This document shows positions 25,301 through 37,300 of a stretch of 60,000 bases of DNA, one piece after another. The first letter of the stretch is position 1, and each line of letters begins with the position of its first letter. The notes under the pieces were generated by a model. It had not been told where the DNA came from. It saw only the letters and a program-made list of their open reading frames with translations, and did no database searches. Both the position numbers and the translations under genes were made by a program. Origin of the DNA: Owenia fusiformis (lineage: Eukaryota > Annelida > Polychaeta > Sabellida > Oweniidae); the NCBI GenBank assembly GCA_903813345.2, contig CAIIXF020000010.1, forward strand, positions 11,477,181 to 11,537,180, given 5' to 3'.

Positions 25301-28300
25301 AGCTCTCACGGTCTCGCTAACTGTTTTAAATCTAAAGTTGATTTTCGCAAAAATTAATATTTGATTTTTTATCCACGTAAATCTTTCGGTAAGTATAGAC
25401 ATCAATTGAGTAAACATAGTAGTAGTCTAAGTGATACAATAATGATAAGACACTTTCATACGACAAATTATTGCCTTGATTATTGTATCTTATTGGTCTT
25501 ATGACTCTACCAAGTGTCACTGGTATTAGTTGGACAAATAACGCACATCATCTAGCTTTGCCAAGAGAAAAGACGAGAGATCACTTGACGTAGATGTCAA
25601 CGCGGGTGACTTTAGGCCCAGATTAGGGTGTCATGTTGAAGTTTAGCCCACTGTGGCGCCTGAAGACTTAGAACCCAAATCTCTGGGACATACGTGTGAT
25701 CAATCACAAAATGTTTATATCCACACAGACTCCCATCGACGTTTTTCAGGTTTGATTCTATTTTGTCAATTAACATACCTACATGTATCTTTGTACGATT
25801 TCCATGTAAGGATTATGTCAGCAGACAAAAAAATGAAAACGTTTTTTTCTCATTGAAACTAACACATATTACTATGGTTATGTGAATTCACTTTGTTACC
25901 TCTATTGTATGATTAGCATATTTCACGTTATTGAAATTCAAAAGTCAAAAGTCAACGCGCACATTAATGCAACGGAGAAAAGAAGGTTAAATCGGGTCTA
26001 AATTAACATTAAAGTTACATGAACGTTTTGTCATTTTTCATAAATCTCTAATATATAGAAATATCACAGATCTAAGTTAAATAAAAAACGTTCAAAAAAG
26101 GAAAAGCACAAAAGGATGTGAGTGTGATAAGTTACGTAATATGAGACACGTGTTGTGAAACCAGAATCAAATACCATGAGCTCAAAGAAGCAGATAATTT
26201 TAATTGATTAAATCTGATTTCATCACTATCACCTTCATTTGAATATATTCTATTTTGATTCCATTTGTTTGATTGATACTCTATCTCATGTGAAGTAAGC
26301 ATTGTGTCAGACTATAACAGAACATTATATCGCATCGTGATACGCCAGCTTAGACTCGCTCCATTACCACGAACCACAGCAAAAACTCGGGATTTAAAAA
26401 ACGAATATAAATGTTCAAACATCTAAATAAACAATCGACGACATCAATTTTGCTAGCAGAACTCAGCCTTTACGTGATAATATGTGAAACTTAAACGTTG
26501 CCAGCAGATGTCTTGTGGAATTCTGTGAAATATTCATCTTTCCCCAGGATCAACGGATTAAGATATTTATGATATGTCTTCGATGGTTCGAACCAGTGGA
26601 CCAAATCATCCCAATGTTTGTTGTATTTGTAGGCCAATGGTATATCTTAAAGTTCATATCCCAACCTTATATCTTAATTTATTTACAACAAGGATATACA
26701 CACGTTAGTAATAATTCCATGATATCATTGTATAATACACTGGGATATTGAGTGACTTAAATCCATGAGCATACTTATGCAAAATTAATACAACTGATTG
26801 GCATTAAAATAAAATAGACTTAACGAGGTTGCTATCCTGTAAATATTTGTAAAATGGTCATTTACGTAATTATTGTTCTCATTGGGGAATAAAGTTCCCG
26901 TATCAATATGATCATTTTAATTGCTTTTTAATATCCTTCAGGAAAAAACCATAATGACAATGTGTAAAAGTAATCAATTTAGTTCTAGAAAAAAGGCATT
27001 AAATCTAAGAGGTTTCTAAAGCGCAAAGGTGAAATAACTGGGTGATTAGTATCATGAGACAATGGCAAATCGTTAGACAAATCTTCTGAAATGTATACAT
27101 GAATATTGTTTCTTTATCTCCGTATTTGTGACTTAACTCATACTGCCATTAGACAAGGATTACTCTTTCATCGCTTGATGTCTTCCAGTTGTAGAAATAT
27201 GTTCAGTTCTCATGAGCTCTATAGACCATATATCTACAACCGCGTAACGATGTATATGAAGGAAACAACAAGTGGTGATATTAAATGCCGGCAATCTCAA
27301 TTAAGATCTTTACAACTTTTTCCACGATTATTCGAGGGACCATGTCAAATTTACATGCTTACACATTATTTAGGATAGAGGAAAACAGAATATAAAATTG
27401 TATTAGCTTTTTAGCATAAATGCACGTTGTATTCTAATCATTATAATTATTTCACAAAACTATTTTGTTCTTTTTGACATAACCTTTATTTTAAATTCAC
27501 ACCTCGTTTCGGATCACATCTGGATCCTTTTCAACTGATTTAAATACTGAACTGAAGCGCCACAAAAACAATTAGATAAAACAATATATCGCCATATTAA
27601 TTCACATGAAGATCATGTTTAAGAATTATAATTAATGGCGTTTCCATACTTTTGGATTGATGGTCTACAAATAACGTTTCTATATTATTTAATCTGTTAG
27701 TCTGGCACCCACGCCGTGTAAGTCTAACTGATTTAAAACATTTAAAAGCAAATATGGAAATATTCACCTTTGCTCAGATCCATTGGGGATATGTCAATTT
27801 CTGGTTTTGTCGTCTTTTCTTTACCATTGTTTCTCTCTCCTCGTTGTTTCTCTCTATCCTCCCCATCTGTGTTGTTATTACTGTTCTTTGGACTCTGGGG
27901 AACAATTGAAGAGAAATCTGAAAAGAAAGGGATCTCCAATTATAAGGAACGAACTGCAAAATAAGTCCCATGTAGACTATTGAGAGGTGTAACCTATCAC
28001 CTGGAAATCTAAAAAATAAGAGATTATCAATCGGCAATATAAAGTTTTTTATATTAGTTATTTTGTGCATATTATACGTCATATATCAGGTTTAATCTAT
28101 TGAAGGAACCCGATTCGTATGTATACGCAGTATATCAACCTTATTTAGGTTATATTTACCCAGTGTATGTAATTAGTCTATTCAATTTTCAAAGTACTTT
28201 TAAAATCTATTCGTTGCTTCAGTTTCATTCTTGATGTTCTGTGTTAAGACGGAAAGGTGAAAATGTTCCAATAGTAAGGCTTAGTAATCGGAAAATCTCC

Positions 28301-31300
28301 TTGAATTTAGCATATAAACTGAACGTCCGAGTGAGTAATCCCATCAACTGGGATTTCGCGATGGTGTTTTATGTGAATTGAGACATGAAAAAGCAGTATC
28401 TCTGTTGACAATTAAGCCCCTGGTGCTGAGTGGATTAAGAAGTAATTTAATTAGTAGAATAATTCATGCATTCACAAAACCCGCGTTCCTTAACGGATGA
28501 GGAGATTTTGTAATTCTTTTCAAGATTTTGACGCCTTTTCAAGAAGTATTGGTTTTCAATAGGAGATGATACCATCATGGTGGCAAAAGCCAAAAATATG
28601 TAAATTCATTTGTATTGCGATGATTGGCGATGATTACAAATGATATTTGATTAACTTCGCTATAGGAGAAAGGTCAAGAATTATTTGATTAAAGAAAGTG
28701 AATAAGCGGATTTGCTTTTAGAATCACGTATTCTTTTCTATACAGACGTGTAGAGAAACAATTAGATTCCCGCATGTTTTCATTTTCACAAAACATGAAA
28801 GTGAAAGTCTAACACATCAACTCAGGTGTACCGTGTAACAGTGTCTCAACCCCAGAAGGCAAAGATTGTAAAAGCTTCAATGTTTTCTTTATCAACTAAG
28901 AATCAATGTTTATGAAAGAGTAAAATGGAATTTAAAGAAGAACATCAAACATTCAAACGTCAGTAAGTTGAAACTGCGATGTATTAATTAACTCGTAGAA
29001 TAGATACATTGAGACATCACCTGTAAAATAAATATAACACCCTCGATGTGTTGGCACCTGTTAGTTAGGGTAGCAGATATACTGTCAAAATTCTTGACGG
29101 CGAAATTATGCTGAATATCGATATCTTAATGGCAATTTTTACATGCTTTACGTGTTTTGAAGACTGAGATTATAACTTGATAAAGAGATGATACCGTGTT
29201 ACCGATGATACAAAAATGATAATAGAAAAGGAGTGTAATACACGGTATCATGGTGTCCTTAATCTCTTGGATAGGACCCCTGTATATTCAGATGAAAGTT
29301 CTCTCATGCTAATGCTTATTAATAATCATGTTTCACCTATTTGAAACAATATCTGAAAATAGTCTCCAAGTGGGGATTTCGACCATTATTACTGAATCAA
29401 TCTTGTTCAATTATTAAACATCAGAGTTGTGGTTAGTGCACGAATTATGTTCTTTCCTCCCTCTAACCTGAGACTTAGGCTCGAGTAATCCTGAAGCTTA
29501 AAAACCCTTAACTTATAACAAAGCGTCGGAAACTGTGAGTAGTACGGATAATGCTAGTGTACATCGTCTCTGGGAAAGGTCCACATCAAAGGTCCCCAGA
29601 TGAGCACCTAATACCTGTACTTTATAGTGAAGATGGTCTCAGGTGCGAGCCTATTGGCGATATATTGAAAGAATCAAACATATTCTAGGAAGTTACTGCA
29701 CTCGTGATCTATGTAGATTAAGGGATTAAAGTATATTAAGTGTCATTCAGAAGTCGAGAATGTGAAAACTATATTTCTCGATGATTCTTTCATCGTTTTG
29801 CATGTGTACACATGTGCCGTCTGGGTGTGTTTATACGTGCTTAACTCTTTTGAATATATCAAGTGGCGTTTCATTGTGATGTTTCAATAATTTTAGTAAT
29901 TTCCTATAAACCCTATAATGATTTAATTATGTAATGATAATATAAATGTGTCATATCATGTGTCATATCATGTCATATCAGTATGATTATTTGAGACAAT
30001 GTTGAGAAAACATGTTTTAGGAGATAATAATGACAAAAAAACTTTGCAAAATGTGTTTCGTAAGTGTAGGCTAACTTTGTGTTCCATTATTCTCATTATT
30101 CGCTATGAATCATTTTATATAGCTGAAAAAAACTTTTATAATGTTTCAAAAAATGTTTATAGTTAAAGGACAACTGAAATAGCTTTTCTCAACTTGCAGC
30201 TACAAAAATGCGGTTTTCTCCATTGTAAGCCCAACGTAGAGTTCTTGCGATAGCCATTATAAAATAAATGTTAGATAACTGCTAACGGTCATAGATAACG
30301 AAATAAAACTAACTGATCAATCAAATTGGCCCCCACGTGATTAGTAACGTCATATACAAAATAAAGCTTTGGTTTATTGGTTCCTTAGTAATCACAACGT
30401 CACGGCAACCATATGATTGTTGTGTAAACAAATAACAATACATTTTGGCATTATGACGTCATGATCTAATGGACCAAAACCAGGCCACGTGGGGACCAGT
30501 GAGAGATCACGTGGGGGCCAATAACGTCACAACCAATTCGAATATTGCTTATTAAGAAGCTATAACGATCGTTAGAGTGAAATAATTTTCACACTACTGA
30601 TGAGAAAACATGTCCAAATACATTTATCAAAAAATTATATTGATTCCTTTAGGTTAAAAATACCATTTCATATCTGCTTTAAGACAATTTGTATGCAGTT
30701 TTAAAACCATTATTGATTTTTAGTTAAGTTAAGGCAGGCGAACCAATAGTTCAGCAATAGCAATGAGTGATAAGATGCAAACAAACAAGTGAATAATATA
30801 TATATATTGGTTGACATTTTGGGTTTTGTTGTGTCTCATGACATGTAATGCCATTCGGCCCATTCTGTCATACATTGCTATTGTGAGCTGTTGTGATGTT
30901 ATAGTGTACATGAATAAACATATTATATTTAGCAACAAACAACGAGCAGCAATACCAAACTTCTTTTAGAAAAAAATTATGATTTCCACATGCTTTAAAA
31001 TGATTTAAATAACAAGTTAGTATGATATTCTATAGGTTATAATTTAATTGACCTGCCTACCCTTAATACAGGTTACCATGGCAATCTTATTTCTAAATTA
31101 ATTTATGATATAGCTATAATATTCTAGCATTGTATGAGTTATTACATAATCTATATGTTCTGAAAAAACGAGAGGGGTATGTGAAAAAATCACAAAATAT
31201 GAGCATTTTTATCAGAATATATGGATCGCCCCTTGTATAAAGCATCTTTAAAATCATTATTGGGTTTTAGTACTAAGTATAATGAACTTGTATTTTCAAA

Positions 31301-34300
31301 ATAGTCCATATTAACGAACTGTCTATTCTCCTAAAGAAATGTCTTATTAATCCCTGATGCAAGATAGATTGAGTGCAACTTTGATGGATGAATTTTTACA
31401 CATAGAAAATCGAATCTCTTAAAGGTTCATAAAAACCTCATGAAAAATGGTGGCCAATTGTTTTGCGGTAATGTATGCTCTTTGAATATTGGTAATTGAT
31501 TGTTAGTTTGAACATGACTGATGCCATTGTGGATATTCTGGCATGTCTTCAATCAGTACTGTCAGTTAGAGAACCATTATCTTTCCTTTAGAAAAATATG
31601 ATCATCTTCGTTAATAATATCCTCTAAGAATCTACCTTTATGTTGTAAATTATTCATTAAATCCATTTTGTAATTTACTCCAAAGATTCTCATAAGATTA
31701 AAAATCTGCTGAATTAAGTTTTTATGCCAATTCCGATGTGATTAAAGTCTTTTCTTCCTGTTGTCTTGGGCGGTTTGACAAGATAGATCCCCGTGTAAAT
31801 AAAAACCATTTGGAGGATTGGTTCTCGTTAATTGCTCATTCTTAGCATTCAGACGTTTTCATTCGAACAATTCCGAGAAAAGCTCACCTGTGAAGGTAAG
31901 ATAATAAGGCGCATTATACGCGATTGGTAAATCCAAATCCAGATTATCGTCGTTTTGTTAAGGAGATGATAGGTTTTTGTTGAGTTAAACTATTAGATTC
32001 AATTTACATATAAACATTGGCTAAGTATGTAAATGTTTTGCGATCAATGTGTCTATCTAAGTCATGATTTTTTGTATAATTGCAGGCGCACGCATACGAT
32101 TAGTAAATCATGAATATTCATTTAAATAATCTAAGATCGTAAAAGGACAATATAAATGCTTTTGGCTTGGTGTCACTTTTCTATATCATTTATTTAGACA
32201 TAAAGATGCACAATAAATCACTTTTTATAATGCATTTTTATACTTTTATGAAAAGGACAAGTTTGGAGAACAGTCTCCTAGGCTAATAATTTTTTATGAA
32301 AAATATAGAAATATCACCCAAATTAAATTATGAATATTCAAAGAGGACATTTAAGTCTACAAGATATCACAATTGTCCGAAGTAGGCGTAACGTGCAGTA
32401 GACCGATTCAATAAAAGACCAGTCTAGATTTGGAGAAAGAAGTTCATAAGTCCATTTCGCTAATAATCTTTTTATGAAAAACATAGCAATATCACCCAAA
32501 TTAAATTATGAATATTCAAAAGACATGAAAGAGGACATTTAAATCTACAATATTCAAAAATATCAGAATTGTCCAAAGCAGGCGTAACGTGTAGTAGACT
32601 GATGAACTTCGTTCCTCAAACCGAGACTAGTATCTTATTTCAAATTAACATTATAGGTACAAAATATTATTACAGAGTTTGACAAGGTTATACGCTCGTA
32701 TAACAATTACTTTCAAACTGGGACATTATGATCTTTACCCTTGTGGCCGTCCAAAGTATTTTGACATTCATCGGATATTCAAACACTGATCTTTTCACTT
32801 GGGGCCATCTAAAATATTCTGACATTCATCAAAATTCAAAGCAAATGGAAGCTAAAGTAAAGTCTATCCATATATTTTTTAAGTAGACAATGGGTACATA
32901 GGAATCCCCAGGTTCAACGTTCTTCATTTGTTTCTTGATTTACGTGGTTCCAACAATGGATTAAGACTTTCCATATAATGGTAACCCTTGTAGAATTAGA
33001 CACCAGAATAACACACAATAGAGGCAGATATCCGAGTGATAAATGGCTAATGTCCATATCGCTACCTCTAAAATAACATGCATGGTTGATTACAGTACTT
33101 AGCCCCATAGATCGACCCTATTGTATCTTTCTGTCAAGTACTATACTGTGCTATTGTTATTCCGGAGGTGAAAGGTTGACTGACAAATAGCACTATTTGA
33201 TAACGAGGGAATGAGAATGATAGTAATTATAGCATGGATTAGAATCCACTGCATTTCTGATGAATACAACTGCCACTTTAACTGTCGTCATTTTCCCAAT
33301 TAAACTCATCATAGCCGCAAAACGCGCAATATCTCGTCGCAACGCAGCTCAAACTCTCAAAGGTCGGAAACACTGAATAAAAATCTACATCGTAATTGAT
33401 ACAAATTACAGTGGATTATCGGGAAAGAGCAACTATTTGAATAACAACTCCTAGAGATGATTGAAGTGAGTATTGATGTAGTGCATTGTTTATACTTGAG
33501 TGTTGTAATCCGTTTTGGCAGCTCTGTAATTCCAGCGACAATAAGGCCAGAGATCAGCACCAATTTGTAATTTATTCCTTCCTGCTAATAAAGATATCAG
33601 CAACCCATGAAAACGGTAAAAACAATGCAGAAATATCTTGAATTCAATTATTTGAAATTAATGAAACAAACATAAAACATAAAACGACAGCCTTGGTGTG
33701 TGTTTTTTAAAACTAGTAATATGATGAGATTGATAATATTGATTGAGATGTATGCCGTTTGTTTCTGAAGTTCCCCACCCTCTTGCCTTTGCATGATCAT
33801 GAGAAAATACGTTTTGGATGATGTCAAACTATTAAGCGTGTCTGGCGGAGTGATACAAAAGTCAGCATTTGGCAAAGTGACGTCCTAATCTCATTTTATC
33901 GTAATTTTGTGATGCGGCTAATCCTATTCCCCAAATCACTTTTATTCCCAATTAATATCGCTTTAATTGTAATCTCAATGTGAATTTCATTAGTTGTAAT
34001 CTGCGTCTAATTGATTCAATTAGTCAAATTTACCACGTTTGAGTTCCTCAACTTGATTTAGTCGTATATAAAACCCAGTCATGATTCGCGTGCTGGTATA
34101 TACGCTGTCACATATGGCAATAGAATTATACTTGGGGTGTAATCACTTAACAATTGCTGTTATACCAGGAATTTTATTAATTCGAGCTAGTGTCCAGACA
34201 TGAAATGGATTATTTGTTCGATGGTATAAATTAATTCAATGCAACCACAATGCATATTTTGATTTGGATACTTTGAGATGATAGTCCAGAAACACAACTT

Positions 34301-37300
34301 CTGCTTTCTCTTTAATATTGGGCCAGCGATATTTAAATGTTTATGTTTTTGATAAGATATTATAATGTCCTATTCTATGTTTCAGGTATTAATTTTCAGA
34401 AAAATTGACATAAACATAGTAGTTCTATGTTTCAGTTATGTTGACCTCGGACACTGATGTTTTGGGCGTTCTAAACCCTATATCATCGGGAATTCACCCT
34501 CTTAGAATTTGCATAACTAGATTCCAACGTCAATCTTTTCAAGCCATTATAATTATCTACGACAGCCTGGAATCACTTTAAGCAGTCTTGATTTTTATTG
34601 CTGTAAATCTAATCTATCCTGGTAAATCGAATCTCTAAAGGTTAAGCATAAAATTTAATTATTGAAATCTAAGAATATGATGTTTGCATCTGAAATTGGA
34701 TTATTTTTATATCATCTTTTACACATCTTATTTGAAATGTTTCTTGAAGGGTGACAGATAATCAAATAAAAAACAATGCTTTAAAATAAGATTTTGTCTC
34801 TCGGCCACTCCGTCCGCTAGTGTATGATATACTGAAGACTAGCTCATTAAATAGTATAGTTTTCAATTCAAATTCATCATGATTATTTAGCTGAAGTAAA
34901 GGTCAGGTAAAAGGAAAAAATGAACTCATGTTATTTTGGGCGGAGCTCAACGCATGAAGATTTAAGATTACCATTCTGTAAGTGGAAAGAGACCAATCGC
35001 TTGGAACTCTGGATCAGGTGCAGGTATTCTTTTCAGAGCCATATGCAGCAACATTATAAAACAACTGGAATTTGACGTCACCATGCACATGCAAGTCTCA
35101 TGCATTCAACTTTTTCATTAATTTCACTCAGCATAGTATACAATTTCTCGACAAAATACATATGGCATTTGAAAAAAATAATAAAAATACAGTGAAAATG
35201 CGCCATCCACTTGTATTTTAGTATTTACAAAACATGTCGCAACATAATTTGATCAAACTGACATTCTATGATCTTTCTAATGTTGTGATATTCAACTGTT
35301 ATATGTCAATCCATGTTTTTTTAACATTTAAATTGATAGCTATCATTTCAATAACATAATTGCATCTCATTTAGAATCTATGATACCTCACAGGATACTC
35401 GTTTAGGGTCATTAAGTTAGTGTTTTAATCTTTGGGGCGAATCGACTCCATGGTAACGATCGGTTGTCTTGCACACGGGCCCTTTTATTGAAACCCCGTG
35501 AATTCACGCTGATATGAACCTTTATTAAAATTAATTGTTTTATTTTAATATGTTGCCACTATTTGTCATAAAACGTTACTTGTTTTGTTGTTTTTATCAT
35601 TACTCGCAAGCCATCCTTGTAGGGTGTATAAAAACTAATTGATCTGTCAACATTGATGATTTTATTCAAAGTTGATCAATTTGAAATTAATTAATTCATT
35701 GTTTAGACCCAACCATGGGTTTTATGGAGTCGTTTTCGTTTTTTAAACTTGGGAAAAGCACTACATGCGAACAGTGTCATTAATTAGAGAAACATATGTA
35801 CGAGACATAAAGCTGATTTTTGGAATCAATTGCTCAAGGAATTGCAGGTGAAAGTCGTGCATGATCTATTCACGATCTATCAAACATTACCTAGGCCCTT
35901 ATTAGTGTCAGAGAATATTAACGATCCCTACAAATCTACTGCTGCAAATGTCATGAGCTGCCAAGTCTAAAATATTTTCATTCTTACTTTTTACTATTGT
36001 TTAGATTGAGAAGGTCAGGATTTTTTATAGGAGTTTTTCTATTGCACAAGTTTTGCTATCTGTGTAATTCTACTTGCAAACGTCTAATCACTACCTTTTG
36101 ACGTGATGGCTATTTTTCATTCTAACCACAATTGAGACTTTTTATACTTATTTTTGCGATGATAATCAAGGTGTGTGTATTCGATATACGAAAATGATAA
36201 ATTAAATATAATCGGTGTGATTCATTATTCTATATAAATCTGAATATTGATCCACAAAATATCTTAGTTTTTAACTGATTAATAGTTCAGAAATGATAAT
36301 AGACACTTGATATTTGATTGCTCTCTGTGTTGAGTTCTCAATTAATTCAATTCTCATTCAAAATGACAATACACATACATTAAATGAAAATATAACATTG
36401 TTGTTGAACAAACGAATATCATGATTTTATAAATTGAAAGTTTAGCATTGTATAAGTAGTTGAACAATTGGAATTCTCTTAAAATTAGAATATCATGATT
36501 TTATAAAATGTACGTTTAGCATCGTAGTTGAACAACTGAAATTCCCTTAAACTTAGAATATCATGATTTTATAAATTGAACGTTTAGCATCGTAGTTGAA
36601 CAACTGAAATTCCCCTAAAATTCGAATATCATGATTTTATAAATTAAAAGTTTATCATCTATCACATGTACTGCCCTAACCCTTGACTCTATAAGGGGTA
36701 TGCAATTTGAAACCTCGTGGATAAATATGTCAAAATACTACAGTAAGCCAACCACCACTTTCTATCTGGTTGCAAATACCATTTGATACACCAACGCAAC
36801 CATCACTTTCTTTCTGGTTGCAAATACCATTTGATACACCAACGCAACCACGGATTTCTTTCTGGTTGCAAATACCATTTGATACACCAACGCAACCATC
36901 ACTTTCTTTCTGGTTGCAAATACCATTTGATACACCAACGCAACCACGGATTTCTTTCTGGTTGCAAATCTAATTTGATACACCGTTCTCATATATCAGG
37001 AATATCGGTCACTTCCACAAAAATCAGTACACTCTTTAGTCTGATGAAAGCAATCAAAAGATGATTGTTCTAACATTTGAGTTTATTCTGACCGATTAAT
37101 CTATTCGAAATGTTGTTGATTACAAAAATCATAGTTCAGACGGAAACAAAAAGTATTTAAAAACTCCAGTTTATTACCCAATTGAAAAATAAAACTAATT
37201 ACCAACTTATTACCAACTAATTTACAACTAATTATCAACAATTCTGCTGGCAATTGGAATTAAAGTTAAGCGTTAATTAAATCAATGATAATTATGGCCT

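Noticed and set aside
36762-36992. Repetitive ORFs on both strands
   Set aside because: The 48-bp repeat is a multiple of three, so open frames arise automatically.
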